Position numbers and translations under genes: made by a program
Origin: Faeciplasma sp900553675
Lineage (GTDB): Bacteria > Bacillota > Clostridia > Oscillospirales > Ruminococcaceae
NCBI GenBank assembly: GCA_958428235.1
Contig: CAUAFG010000001.1
Span: forward strand, 124,001 to 188,000
Reading direction: 5' to 3'
DNA: 64,000 nt
The notes under the pieces: generated by a model
The model's database searches: none
Told to the model about the DNA's origin: nothing
Seen by the model: the letters and a program-made list of their open reading frames with translations, nothing else
In this document: positions 40,882-49,677 of the stretch, piece after piece
How the letters are laid out: each line of letters starts with the position of its first letter
How positions within the stretch are numbered: the stretch's first letter is position 1

Positions 40882-41460
40882 ATGCCGCCGAAAGCAAAAT
40901 TCACCAAGGAAGAAATCCTATCTGCCGCCTTGGATATAGTCCGCTCAAAGGGAATAGACGCGCTTACCGCACGCTTGCTGGCAGACGCTCTTAACAGCTC
41001 TCCCCGCCCGATATTTACCGTATTTGCGGGGATGGACGAAATCGTCCGCGAGGTTATCCTGAAAGCTAAATCGCTCTATGCCGAATACGTCAGGCGCGGG
41101 CTTACCTGCGTGCCGCAGTTCAAGGGCGTTGGAGTGCAGTATATCTTATTTGCAATAGAGGAGCCAAAGCTGTTTCAGCTGCTGTTCATGAACGAACGTG
41201 GGAGCGTTCCGCCGCTCTGCGAGGTTTTGCAGCTTATCGAGGACAGCTTTGAGGAGATTCTTGCGTCCATCACCAATGCCTACGGCTTCGACCGCGACAC
41301 CGCACTAAGGCTTTACTATCATATGTGGATATACTCCCATGGCATTGCAACGCTCTGCGCCACAAAGATGTGCAGCTTCACGGCGGATGACATAAGCCGG
41401 ATGCTGACCGAGGTGTGCGCAAGTCTTATAAAAAAGATAAAGGGAGATGGCAAGCTATGA
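40882..41460 (+). CDS. TetR-family transcriptional regulator
   Basis: The 192-residue protein has an N-terminal TetR helix-turn-helix (FTKEEILSAALDIVRSKGIDALTARLLADALNSSPRPIFTVFAGMDEI) and a helical C-terminal ligand domain with several cysteines. It is the first gene of an operon with an ABC ATPase and permease; its TGA overlaps the ATPase ATG. It probably represses its own operon through the AAAAC-N4-GTTTT pair and responds to a substrate of the transporter. The ligand is not known. Confidence 0.87.
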   Translation: MPPKAKFTKEEILSAALDIVRSKGIDALTARLLADALNSSPRPIFTVFAGMDEIVREVILKAKSLYAEYVRRGLTCVPQFKGVGVQYILFAIEEPKLFQLLFMNERGSVPPLCEVLQLIEDSFEEILASITNAYGFDRDTALRLYYHMWIYSHGIATLCATKMCSFTADDISRMLTEVCASLIKKIKGDGKL

Positions 41461-42149
41461 TTCACGCGCAAAGCATAATCAAATACTACGGCATAGGCGA
41501 AAGCCGATTTCAGGCTCTGCGGGGGATAGACCTCGACATTGCCAAGGGCGAAAGCGCGGTGATTTTGGGGGCGTCCGGCTCGGGCAAGTCCACCCTGCTC
41601 AATATCCTTTCGGGATTGGAGCGCCCCGACGGCGGAAACGTATTTTACGGGGACGAGGATATTACCACCCTCTCCGACTCAGCCCTGACCCGCTTCCGTA
41701 GGGATAATATCGGGTTTGTTTTTCAGCAGTACTATCTCCTTTCCGGCATGACGGTTGAAAAGAACGTCCGCATGGGTGCCGACCTTGCTTCTAACAGCGA
41801 TTACATAGACATAATCAAGGCGGTTGGCTTAGGTGAAAAGCTTGAAAAGTACCCCAGCCAGCTTTCGGGCGGAGAGCAGCAGCGGGTTGTTATCGTGCGG
41901 GCAATCGCGAAAAAACCGAAGGTGCTGTTTGCCGACGAACCCACCGGCGCACTTGACGAATCCACTGGCAGGCAGGTACTTAACTTCATGCTTAAGCTGC
42001 AATCCGAGCTGGGCTTTACCCTGATTATGGTAACGCACAACTCTAACATCGCCCAAACGGCAAAAACCGTAATAAAAATGAACAGCGGCAGGATAGAATC
42101 GGTCACCAAAAACGATTCAATCAAGACCGCCTTCGAGATTGGCTGGTGA
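41457..42149 (+). CDS. ABC transporter ATP-binding protein (MacB/LolD type)
   Basis: The 230-residue ATPase has Walker A GASGSGKST, Q-loop FVFQQYYLL, signature LSGGEQQR, Walker B VLFADEPTGALD and switch His in VTHNSN. This subclass pairs with FtsX-like permeases, one of which follows six bases downstream. I chose ATG 41457, which overlaps the tetR stop (ATGA) and has GGGAG upstream. The system probably exports or extracts a peptide, lipid or drug. Confidence 0.93.
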   Translation: MIHAQSIIKYYGIGESRFQALRGIDLDIAKGESAVILGASGSGKSTLLNILSGLERPDGGNVFYGDEDITTLSDSALTRFRRDNIGFVFQQYYLLSGMTVEKNVRMGADLASNSDYIDIIKAVGLGEKLEKYPSQLSGGEQQRVVIVRAIAKKPKVLFADEPTGALDESTGRQVLNFMLKLQSELGFTLIMVTHNSNIAQTAKTVIKMNSGRIESVTKNDSIKTAFEIGW

Positions 42150-42155
42150 TTCGGC

Positions 42156-43301
42156 ATGACAATAAGCTTTAAAGACTGCTTTAAGCTTTTGGGCGTGATG
42201 ATATGCGCCTTCTGCGCGGTGCTGGTATGCTCGATGTTTATAAACTACGGCATAGATTTTAAAACGATTGAATCGCAGATACTTCCGCAGTATGTCTCCG
42301 CCTACGAAGCTATATCGCTTTCGGGCAAGGTGACTTGCCTTGTTTCGGGCGGGTGCTTGGGGCTTACGGCGGCTGTCATGCTTATCTTCTACATAAAAAA
42401 CTATGTCGATTCGCACAAAAAGGAGCTGGGCATACTTAAAGCCCTTGGATACAGCAATTTAAGGATATCCGCAGGATTTGCGGGCTTCGGGCTGAGCGTT
42501 TTTGCAGGCACGGCGGCAGGCTTTGCGGCTTCAAGGCTTGTAATGCCGATTTACTACGAAATGCAGAACGACAAGGGCTGGTTTCCTGATATCCCTGTGG
42601 GGCTTCATCCGTCCGTCTTTTTGGGACTGGTAATACTTCCCTCCGCCGTGTTCGCGCTGTTGTCGATAGCATACGCCGCAGTAATTCTCAGAAAGCCCGC
42701 TTTGTCGCTGCTGCGGGAGAGTGTAGCGGAAAAGCCTGTAAAGAATGTCCGCACGCCAAAAAAGCACCCCGAGCGCGGCTTTTTGGCTGAGCTTCGGGCG
42801 GTAACGCTGAGCCGCAAAAAACTTTTAACGTTTTTTGTAATCTTTGCGGCATTCTGCTTTTCCTCCATGACCCAGATGTCCTTTTCAATGAAAGACCTTG
42901 CAAGCCCCATGATGGCAATATTTATGATATTTATAGGGCTTCTGCTGGCAGTTACGGCATTCATCCTCTCGATTACCTCGGTGATAAAGGGCAACTCAAA
43001 ATCCATAGCCATGATGACCGCAATGGGATATTCCGAAAAGGAGTGTAGGAGCGCGGTTCTGGACAGCTATCGTCCGCTGGGATACATCGGCTTTGCAGTG
43101 GGGACAGTCTATCAGTACCTGCTTTTAAGAGTGATGGTGGACGTTGTTTTCAAGGATGTCGCCGAAGTCCCCGTATACAAGTTCAATTTCCCAATGATGT
43201 TTATATCCCTCGCGGCGTATATCGTCATATATGAAGCCGCGATATACGGCTACTCAAGGCTGTTAAAGCGGATATCGGTAAAAGAAATAATGTCAGAATA
43301 G
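42156..43301 (+). CDS. ABC transporter permease, FtsX-like
   Basis: The 381-residue protein has about eight hydrophobic helices in two FtsX-type blocks. The first shows YVDSHKKELGILKALGYSNLRI, the second SIAMMTAMGYSEKECRSAVL; both match the conserved cytosolic coupling segment of this permease family. It ends with the KRISVKEIMSE motif seen in relatives. It is shorter than the usual large permease with an extracellular domain. Together with the ATPase it forms one exporter. A terminator follows. Confidence 0.88.
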   Translation: MTISFKDCFKLLGVMICAFCAVLVCSMFINYGIDFKTIESQILPQYVSAYEAISLSGKVTCLVSGGCLGLTAAVMLIFYIKNYVDSHKKELGILKALGYSNLRISAGFAGFGLSVFAGTAAGFAASRLVMPIYYEMQNDKGWFPDIPVGLHPSVFLGLVILPSAVFALLSIAYAAVILRKPALSLLRESVAEKPVKNVRTPKKHPERGFLAELRAVTLSRKKLLTFFVIFAAFCFSSMTQMSFSMKDLASPMMAIFMIFIGLLLAVTAFILSITSVIKGNSKSIAMMTAMGYSEKECRSAVLDSYRPLGYIGFAVGTVYQYLLLRVMVDVVFKDVAEVPVYKFNFPMMFISLAAYIVIYEAAIYGYSRLLKRISVKEIMSE

Positions 43302-43310
43302 CATAAGAAT

Positions 43311-43351
43311 CCGCCCCGAAAGGAGATTATCCTATCGGGGCGGGTTTATTT
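43311..43351 (+). terminator. Terminator after the ABC operon
   Basis: CCGCCCCGA and TCGGGGCGG form a 9-bp GC stem, followed by GTTTATTTTATG. Confidence 0.85.
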
Positions 43352-43471
43352 TATGCTCTTATATCAGCGGCGACAGCCGCAATTTAAATCCGTTGACGAA
43401 GCCAACACCGAATCTCTTAACTTTTCTCTCTTAACTCTTCTCTTTTCACTCGGCGGCGCAAGCCGCCCTTT

Positions 43472-45601
43472 CTATCGCAGCTCAAAATACGCGCAATTAT
43501 CTGTCTCGCTCGACCCGCCTATCCATAATTGGAATTTTCCAGGCTCGGCGGTAAAGTTCATATCTATATCGTAGAACTTTAACATATCCTCATCTATTTC
43601 AAAGCTTACCCTTGCGCTTTCGCCCGACTTTATCGTCAGCTTTTTAACGCCTTTAAGCTGCTTTACAGGGCGGCTTACGCTTCCGGCGAGGTCCCTTATG
43701 TAAAGCTGAACCGGCTCTGCGCCGTCCATGTCGCCGGTGTTTGTAACGGTGACCGAGGCGGTAATCGTCTTGCCGCGTTCAAGGATATATCCCGAAAGCT
43801 CTACCTTGGAATATTCAAATTTAGTATAGGAAAGTCCGTGACCGAAGGAATAAAGCGGCTTGTTGGGAACGTCCATGTAGTTGGAGACAAAAGGATAATA
43901 CCTATCCTCGTTCGGCTTGGGACGACCTGTGGGAAGCTCGCAGTAGCACATGGGGAGCTGACCAGGACAGTATGGAAAGCTCATCGGCACCCTTGCCGAG
44001 GGGTTAACCCTGCCGAAGATTATATCCGCGACGGCATATGTACCGCATGTACCGGGGAGCCACGCTTCCACGACAGCAGCACAGCACTTGTCAAGCTCAG
44101 GCACGCAGAGCGGTCTGCCGCCGAACAGCAGGGCAACGGTGTTTTGGTTGACGTTTGCAACCGTCTCAAAGAGCCTTTTGTGAGAAGCACTCAGCGAGGT
44201 ATCGGCAACGCTTTTTCCCTCGCCTGTTCTTGACTGATCCTCACCTAAGCAGAGAATAACCGCGTTTGCAGAAGCACAAGCACTGATAAGCTCCCCACTC
44301 GCTTCGTCCGTAGCATAAAAGCTGATATCGGCTTTGGGGTAAAGCTCTTCAAACGCGCGGCGCAGGGTTACGGTATGCTCCGGCTGGGCAAATATCGCCC
44401 ACGAGCCTGTTATGGCAGTGCTTTCGGCAAGCGCGCCCACAACTACTATCTTTTTGGAGGTGTCAAGCGGAAGTATGCCGTTGTTTTTGAGCAGAATTGT
44501 AGTTTCCTCGGCGGCGCGGCGGCTCAGATTCAGAAATTCATCGCAGTAAATATACTTCTTTTCTGCTTCCAACGAGCCGTCTTTATAGGGATTTTCAAAA
44601 AGTCCCAACTTGTTTTTAAGCCTTAAAACCCGCATGCAAGCCTCATCAATAGTCGCCCCGCTGACTCTCCCCGCCTCTACCTCCGATTTGAGATGGTTGA
44701 GGTAAGCGTCGGACATCATGTCTATATCAACGCCGGCGTTCATAGCCTTTTGCGCAGCGTCCGCCTTGTCGCTTGAAGCTCCGTGAACCAAGGTTTCGCC
44801 GATGGCATTGTAGTCGGTTATAAGAACTCCCTCAAAGCCGAATTTATCCCGCAGGATATCGCGATTTAGCTTGCGGGACAGAGTTGCGGGAAGCCTGTCT
44901 ATCGTGTTGAACGAGGTCATAACAAGCTCTGCACCCGCGTTAATTGCGGCGTGATATGACGGAAGATAATCCTCCGCAAGCGAGCGTTCGCCGACCTCCA
45001 AAGCGTTGTAATCCCTGCCGGCAGTAGCTCCGCCGTAGCCTGCAAAGTGCTTTACGCAGGAGGCTATTCTGCCCTTTTCACCGCAGTTATCCCCCTGAAA
45101 GCCCTTTACCGCGCTTTCGGCAAAGCGGGAGTTGAGATATACGTCCTCGCCGGTGCCCTCCATAACTCTTCCCCAGCGGCTGTCGCGGCAGAGGTCTGCC
45201 ATCGGCGCAAAGGTTGCATGAAGTCCCGCGGCGGAGCATTCCTTTGCGGCGGCTTCGCTTATCTTTTCGGTAAGTTCGGGGTTAAAGCTTGCCCCCTGAG
45301 CTATCGGAACGGGAAAAACCGTGCGGAAGCCATGAATCACGTCAGCCATGAATATAGCGGGGATATGGTGGGGCTGATGGGCGATAAATCCGTCCTGAAT
45401 CTTTTTAAGATGCTCAAAGCCGCACTCGCCTAATATGCTTCCAACCTTGTACTGCCGGCTGTCGTGGATGTCAAACGCCTGTTCGGGACCTGTCAGTGCC
45501 ATATGGTTGCCGTAAAAGCCGCCGTGAAGCTGACAAAGCTGGTCTATCTTTTCGTCTAAAGTCATATCGTCTAAAAGCTGCAAAAGTTGATTTTCGGTCA
45601 T
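43472..45601 (-). CDS. Glycoside hydrolase family 3 (beta-glucosidase/beta-xylosidase), cytosolic
   Basis: The 709-residue enzyme has no signal peptide. The N-terminal TIM barrel contains the substrate-binding SCVKHFAGYGGATAGRDYN, and GVLITDYNAIGE with the candidate nucleophile Asp. The second sandwich domain contains ILCLGEDQSRTGEGKS, and a C-terminal fibronectin III-like domain follows (KVELSGYILERGKTITASVTVTNTGDMDG). It would release glucose or xylose from the non-reducing end of imported oligosaccharides; which one is not readable. ATG 45601 has AAGGGGAG six bases upstream; the longer frame to 45658 lacks support. Confidence 0.92.
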   Translation of the reverse strand: MTENQLLQLLDDMTLDEKIDQLCQLHGGFYGNHMALTGPEQAFDIHDSRQYKVGSILGECGFEHLKKIQDGFIAHQPHHIPAIFMADVIHGFRTVFPVPIAQGASFNPELTEKISEAAAKECSAAGLHATFAPMADLCRDSRWGRVMEGTGEDVYLNSRFAESAVKGFQGDNCGEKGRIASCVKHFAGYGGATAGRDYNALEVGERSLAEDYLPSYHAAINAGAELVMTSFNTIDRLPATLSRKLNRDILRDKFGFEGVLITDYNAIGETLVHGASSDKADAAQKAMNAGVDIDMMSDAYLNHLKSEVEAGRVSGATIDEACMRVLRLKNKLGLFENPYKDGSLEAEKKYIYCDEFLNLSRRAAEETTILLKNNGILPLDTSKKIVVVGALAESTAITGSWAIFAQPEHTVTLRRAFEELYPKADISFYATDEASGELISACASANAVILCLGEDQSRTGEGKSVADTSLSASHKRLFETVANVNQNTVALLFGGRPLCVPELDKCCAAVVEAWLPGTCGTYAVADIIFGRVNPSARVPMSFPYCPGQLPMCYCELPTGRPKPNEDRYYPFVSNYMDVPNKPLYSFGHGLSYTKFEYSKVELSGYILERGKTITASVTVTNTGDMDGAEPVQLYIRDLAGSVSRPVKQLKGVKKLTIKSGESARVSFEIDEDMLKFYDIDMNFTAEPGKFQLWIGGSSETDNCAYFELR

Positions 45602-45690
45602 ATCAAGCTCCCCTTTAATATTAAAAAATTTGTCGAAATGTATAATACCATTTTGCATTTACGCATAGTATTAGTTTTTGACTTAAAATC

Positions 45691-45719
45691 AGTATAACAT
45701 CAGCGGCGGCGGTTGTCAA
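45691..45719 (-). promoter_or_regulatory. Sigma-A promoter of the GH3 gene
   Basis: Minus-strand TTGACA and TATACT with a 17-base spacer that is unusually GC-rich (ACCGCCGCCGCTGATGT). Confidence 0.83.
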
Positions 45720-45737
45720 TAGCCGCATAGTATGCCG

Positions 45738-47264
45738 TCATCCGTAATACTTTCTGTCAAGACACCGGTATCTCACCGCCTGAGCTATGTGCTTGCGGTC
45801 GATAACCTCCGAGCCGTCCATGTCGGCGATGGTTCGCGACACCTTTAATATCCTGTCGTATGACCGCGCGGACAGTCCCAAGCTGTCAAACACCTGCTTT
45901 AATATGCCGTCAGCTTCGGGAGTTACAGGACAGACCTCGTGAAGAATATCCGAGGTTATCTGTGCGTTGCAGGTTATGTCCGTTCCGGCAAAGCGTTTTT
46001 GCTGGATGTCTCTTGCGCGCTGCACCCGCTCGCGGATTACGGCGCTTGGCTCTGCCTTTGCGCCCGAGGATATGCTATCGTAATCAGCCGGAGCGACCTC
46101 GATGTGCATATCAAACCTATCGAGCAGCGGACCAGAAACCTTTGAAAGATACTGCGAAACCTGCTTGGGCGAGCACACGCATTTTCTGGTGGGATGCCCG
46201 TAATAGCCGCAGGGACAGGGGTTCATAGCGGCGATTATCATGATCCGGCAGGGGTAGGTCACAGTTCCAGCCGCGCGGGATATTGTAACCCTGCCGTCCT
46301 CGATGGGCTGTCTTAGTATTTCAAGAGTGGGACGCTCAAACTCGGCAAGCTCGTCTAAAAACAGCAAGCCGTTGTGTGCAAGGGATATTTCGCCCGGGCG
46401 TGGAACGCTTCCTCCGCCGGACAGTCCAGCCGAGGAAACGGTGTGGTGCGGCGAGCGGAAGGGGCGGACGGTTATCAGCGGGGATTCGGGGTCGATAAGT
46501 CCCGCTATCGAATAGATATTGGTGGTTTCGATAGACTCTTTAAAGCTCATTCTGGGCAGGATGGAGGGCATACGCTTTGCAAGCATGCTCTTGCCGGAAC
46601 CCGGCGAGCCTATCATAATAACGTTGTGTCCTCCGCATGCGGCGACCTCAAGCGCTTTTTTGGCGTACTGCTGACCCTTTACATCGGCAAAGTCGAGCGG
46701 GTCGTCGTAGTCCTTTATGTCGGGGACGTATGGCTTGGCAGGGGCTATCGTTTCCGAGCCGTTGGCATAATCCAGCAGCTGCCTTAAGGTATTCACGCCG
46801 TAAACCTTGATGCCCTCCGCGACTGAAGCTTCAAAGGCGTTTTCACTCGGCACAAAAAGCCGCTTTATTCCGTGTTCCATGGCATACAGTGCCATTGGCA
46901 GCACTCCACGCACTCCCCTTACCTCGCCGCCCAGCGAAAGCTCTCCGACAAAGGCGGAGTCGGCAAAGTCCTCGTCGTTTATCTCGCACATACCCGCAAG
47001 TATCGCAACGGCAATCGAAAGGTCATGAGCCGAGCCGGACTTTTTAACGTCTGCCGGAGCAAGATTAACAGTAACCCTGCCCTTGGGGAAATTGATCTGC
47101 GAAGAGCGGAATGCCGAGGCTATCCTCTCCTTGGATTCTCTTACGGCTATATCAGCCAAGCCCACTATTTCAAACCTTTCAACGCCCCTGCTTACCTCAA
47201 CCTCAACGTCCACGCCGAAAGCGTTCATTCCGAAAAGTCCTATACTTTTTATTTTTGAAAACAT
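45738..47264 (-). CDS. comM: YifB/ComM family Mg-chelatase-like AAA ATPase
   Basis: The 508-residue protein has the N-terminal ComM domain (IKSIGLFGMNAFGVDVEVEVSRGVERFEIVGLADIAVRESKERI), a Walker A GSPGSGKSMLAKRMPSI, Walker B GLLFLDELAEF and a C-terminal Mg-chelatase-like domain with a cysteine cluster (CPCGYYGHPTRKCVC). ComM is a hexameric helicase that promotes branch migration during natural transformation in other bacteria. I chose the ATG at 47264, with GGGAGG nine bases upstream. Whether this organism is transformable cannot be told. Confidence 0.93.
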   Translation of the reverse strand: MFSKIKSIGLFGMNAFGVDVEVEVSRGVERFEIVGLADIAVRESKERIASAFRSSQINFPKGRVTVNLAPADVKKSGSAHDLSIAVAILAGMCEINDEDFADSAFVGELSLGGEVRGVRGVLPMALYAMEHGIKRLFVPSENAFEASVAEGIKVYGVNTLRQLLDYANGSETIAPAKPYVPDIKDYDDPLDFADVKGQQYAKKALEVAACGGHNVIMIGSPGSGKSMLAKRMPSILPRMSFKESIETTNIYSIAGLIDPESPLITVRPFRSPHHTVSSAGLSGGGSVPRPGEISLAHNGLLFLDELAEFERPTLEILRQPIEDGRVTISRAAGTVTYPCRIMIIAAMNPCPCGYYGHPTRKCVCSPKQVSQYLSKVSGPLLDRFDMHIEVAPADYDSISSGAKAEPSAVIRERVQRARDIQQKRFAGTDITCNAQITSDILHEVCPVTPEADGILKQVFDSLGLSARSYDRILKVSRTIADMDGSEVIDRKHIAQAVRYRCLDRKYYG

Positions 47265-47294
47265 CTGCCGCAACCTCCCATGTATATTATTTAC

Positions 47295-47323
47295 ATGATA
47301 CAGCATTTTGCCACATATTTCAA
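47295..47323 (-). promoter_or_regulatory. Promoter of comM
   Basis: Minus-strand TTGAAA and TATCAT, 17 bases apart; moderate match. Confidence 0.55.
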
Positions 47324-47333
47324 TATCTAAATA

Positions 47334-47373
47334 CAAAAAAATCCGTCTGAAGAGCAAAACTTCTCCGGACGGC
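47334..47373 (-). terminator. Terminator of the small membrane-protein gene
   Basis: Minus-strand CCGTCCGGAGAAG and CTTCAGACGG pair with small gaps and are followed by ATTTTTTTG, twelve bases past the stop of the gene at 47385-47699. Confidence 0.75.
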
Positions 47374-47384
47374 TTAATGCTTGA

Positions 47385-47699
47385 TCAATTCTTCTTTTTC
47401 TTTTCGGGATTTTCCGACACGCTTACTACATAGTCCGTGTTGATTACCTTAACGCTTCCGTCCCTGGCGGTGACGGACACCCAGTTTTCCGAAACGTCGT
47501 CAACCGTGACCGTTTCCCCAAACGAGGAATTGTAAGACATAATGTAGCACTTTTTTCCGATAAATCTCTTTAAAATTTCGTTGGACATCGGGTTTAATCT
47601 CCTTTTATTCTTTTTTATGCGGCGGACAGTGTTTCTGTTCAGTGCCGGCAGGATAATGCACAGATATATCACTATAAAATACAAATACCAGTATTCCAT
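47385..47699 (-). CDS. Small membrane protein of unknown function
   Basis: The 104-residue protein has one N-terminal membrane helix (WYLYFIVIYLCIILPAL), a basic stop-transfer stretch (RRIKKNKRR), then a small cytosolic beta-domain (ILKRFIGKKCYIMSYNSSFGETVTVDDVSENWVSVTARDG) ending in KKKKN. The second part resembles small SH3-like or Hfq-like folds of unknown role often annotated as hypothetical in Clostridia. The ATG at 47699 has GGGGAGGG six bases upstream. It has its own promoter and terminator. I do not recognise a function. Confidence 0.72.
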   Translation of the reverse strand: MEYWYLYFIVIYLCIILPALNRNTVRRIKKNKRRLNPMSNEILKRFIGKKCYIMSYNSSFGETVTVDDVSENWVSVTARDGSVKVINTDYVVSVSENPEKKKKN

Positions 47700-47740
47700 G
47701 CAAGCCCTCCCCATAGTCGCTGCGACCTTTATCTGATTGG

Positions 47741-47769
47741 ATTATACTACATATCGCATTAAAAGTCAA
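47741..47769 (-). promoter_or_regulatory. Promoter of the small membrane-protein gene
   Basis: Minus-strand TTGACT and TATAAT, 17-base spacer; divergent from the GH43 promoter 22 bases away. Confidence 0.82.
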
Positions 47770-47790
47770 TCAATAATAGGGTTTGCGTCA

Positions 47791-47820
47791 TTGACAACAG
47801 CTGAAAAAGCATTGTATAAT
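47791..47820 (+). promoter_or_regulatory. Promoter of the GH43 gene
   Basis: TTGACA and TATAAT with an 18-base spacer; about 45 bases of leader before the ATG at 47871. Confidence 0.83.
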
Positions 47821-47870
47821 TTAATATATACGCAAAGCATAATTCGGATATTTTTGTGGAGATGATATAA

Positions 47871-49391
47871 ATGCTTAAAAAATTCCTGCAAACCGCGCTT
47901 GCGGCTGTTATTTCGTTTGCGACAATCTGCGCGGCGCTTCCGGTTACGGTTGCGCACGCCGAAAACCCCATTGTTCAGACCGCCTACACCCCCGACCCTG
48001 CTCCGCTGGTGTATAACGACACCTTCTATTTCTACACCGGACACGACGCCGACGGCGCATCCTACTTCACCATGACCGACTGGCGGTGCTATTCCACCAC
48101 CGATATGAAAAACTGGGTGGATCACGGCGCAGTGCTTTCATACACCGATTTTGAATGGGCAGACCCCGACTCCTGCTGGGCGGCTCAATGCGTTGAGCGG
48201 GACGGCAAATTCTATCTCTATGTCACCCTTTCAACGACCGCTGCCGGCGGAGCAAGGGCGATAGGCGTTGCCGTTTCCGACTCGCCCACAGGTCCATTTA
48301 AGGACGCTATCGGCAAGCCTTTGTGCGGTCCCGACTGGGCTTATATCGACCCAACCGTTCTGATTGACGACGACGGTCAGGCTTATCTTTACTTCGGCAA
48401 CCCCACTCTGCACTATGTCAAGCTTAAGAAAAACATGATAGAGCTCGACGGCGAGATAACCGCCACCAACATGACCAGCGAGCAGTTCGGCTCCAACGAG
48501 AATGCGGATTCGCTTTACACCGAGGGTCCTTGGATTTACAAGAGAAACGGCATCTACTACATGGTATACGCGGCTTCGGGCATTCCGGAGACTATTGATT
48601 ATTCCACCTCCGACTCCCCCATCGGTCCGTGGAAGTATCAGGGCAGGATAATGGATAACTGCCCCACCAGCTTTACAATCCACCCCGGCATAATCGAATA
48701 CAAGGGACACGCCTATTACACCTACCACACCGGCGACTTGGAGGGCGGAGGAGGCTTTACCCGCTCGGGTGCTATTGAGGAGTTCAAATTCGGCTCGGAC
48801 GGTTCAATTCCGCATATCGACCCCACCCGCGAAGGTCCCGACCAGATCGAATACTTCAACCCCTACAAGCCCAACGAGGCGGAGACTATCTGCTTTGAAA
48901 AGGGAATTAAAACCGTCCGCGGAGAAAACGGTATATACGTCACCAAGGCGAGCAAGGACGATTACATCAAGGTTGCCGGAGTGAACTTTGCCGAAAAAGC
49001 AACCGGCTTCACCACATCCGCCTGCGCCGTAAGAGCGGATGGCACCATAAACATAAGGCTTGATTCTCCCGACGGCGAAATAATCGGCTCGGTAACTCTG
49101 CCGGAAGGCGAGGATGACGAGGCGTTTAAAACCGTCAGCTGTGATATATCCGGCGCAAGCGGCGTTCATGACCTTTACTTCACCTTTGATGTAAGCGTAA
49201 ACCGAGGATATGTCAATTTCGACACATGGCAGTTTGATGGCATTTATTCCGAGGATGATTTTGCAGCCGCTCCCGCTTCGATAAAGTCTTCCGACAGAAC
49301 GACAGTATTTGTCATTATGATAGCTGTTGTTGCGGTTGTTGTAGTTGCTGCGGTGGTTGTTCTGCTTCGCAGAAAAAGCGGTAAAAAGTAA
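47871..49391 (+). CDS. Membrane-anchored GH43 glycoside hydrolase (arabinofuranosidase/xylosidase) with CBM6-like domain
   Basis: The 506-residue protein has a signal peptide (first about 27 residues, cleaved near AHA-EN). A five-bladed GH43 propeller follows, with candidate catalytic residues in YTPDPAPLVY (base Asp), YIDPTVLIDDDG (Asp) and YTEGPWIYKRNG (acid Glu). A beta-sandwich like CBM6 comes next (residues about 335-450), then a C-terminal membrane helix (FVIMIAVVAVVVVAAVVVLL) and the basic tail RRKSGKK. It is therefore tethered outside the cell, where it would strip arabinose or xylose from xylan fragments made by the GH11 enzyme. The exact linkage is uncertain. Confidence 0.9.
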   Translation: MLKKFLQTALAAVISFATICAALPVTVAHAENPIVQTAYTPDPAPLVYNDTFYFYTGHDADGASYFTMTDWRCYSTTDMKNWVDHGAVLSYTDFEWADPDSCWAAQCVERDGKFYLYVTLSTTAAGGARAIGVAVSDSPTGPFKDAIGKPLCGPDWAYIDPTVLIDDDGQAYLYFGNPTLHYVKLKKNMIELDGEITATNMTSEQFGSNENADSLYTEGPWIYKRNGIYYMVYAASGIPETIDYSTSDSPIGPWKYQGRIMDNCPTSFTIHPGIIEYKGHAYYTYHTGDLEGGGGFTRSGAIEEFKFGSDGSIPHIDPTREGPDQIEYFNPYKPNEAETICFEKGIKTVRGENGIYVTKASKDDYIKVAGVNFAEKATGFTTSACAVRADGTINIRLDSPDGEIIGSVTLPEGEDDEAFKTVSCDISGASGVHDLYFTFDVSVNRGYVNFDTWQFDGIYSEDDFAAAPASIKSSDRTTVFVIMIAVVAVVVVAAVVVLLRRKSGKK

Positions 49392-49483
49392 ATAACTGCA
49401 CTGTATATGCTCTGCTCCCCTGCCTTTGCGGGGGAGTTTTTCTTATCTGTACAGATATTTGTACGCAAAATTAAAATTACCTC

Positions 49484-49511
49484 TTGACATTTTCAGAAAA
49501 ATGAGTATTAT
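49484..49511 (+). promoter_or_regulatory. Promoter of the lysis cassette
   Basis: TTGACA and TATTAT are 16 bases apart; an overlapping TATAGT is three bases further. The start site would fall at about 49518, directly against the LexA-like box. The nearest upstream gene, the GH43 gene, ends about 90 bases earlier. Confidence 0.75.
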
Positions 49512-49519
49512 AGTAATTA

Positions 49520-49531
49520 GAACGTATGTTC
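49520..49531 (+). promoter_or_regulatory. LexA (DinR)-like SOS box
   Basis: GAACGTATGTTC fits the Gram-positive LexA core GAAC-RNRY-GTTC perfectly and is flanked by A and T. It covers about +3 to +14 of the predicted transcript, a position where LexA would block transcription. A further GAAC half-site lies at 49542. Confidence 0.75.
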
Positions 49532-49558
49532 TATCTGACAAGAACAAATTGCCAAAAG

Positions 49559-49647
49559 CTTGAAAGAGTACGGCTTTCAAGTATTTGACACCACCGCACA
49601 AATTCGCTATGCCGAAAGCAGGAATCGGCATTTGCGTTTTTGTGCGG
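49559..49647 (+). promoter_or_regulatory. Structured 5' leader of the lysis cassette
   Basis: A first perfect hairpin CTTGAAAG/CTTTCAAG (49559-49581) is followed by a three-part stem: CCGCACAAA/TTTGTGCGG, CGC/GCG and ATGCCGA/TCGGCAT (49594-49647), ending in ATTTTAATT. The second structure resembles a weak intrinsic terminator ahead of the first gene. Confidence 0.6.
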
Positions 49648-49677
49648 ATTTTAATTATGAAAGGAATGATAGACTAA

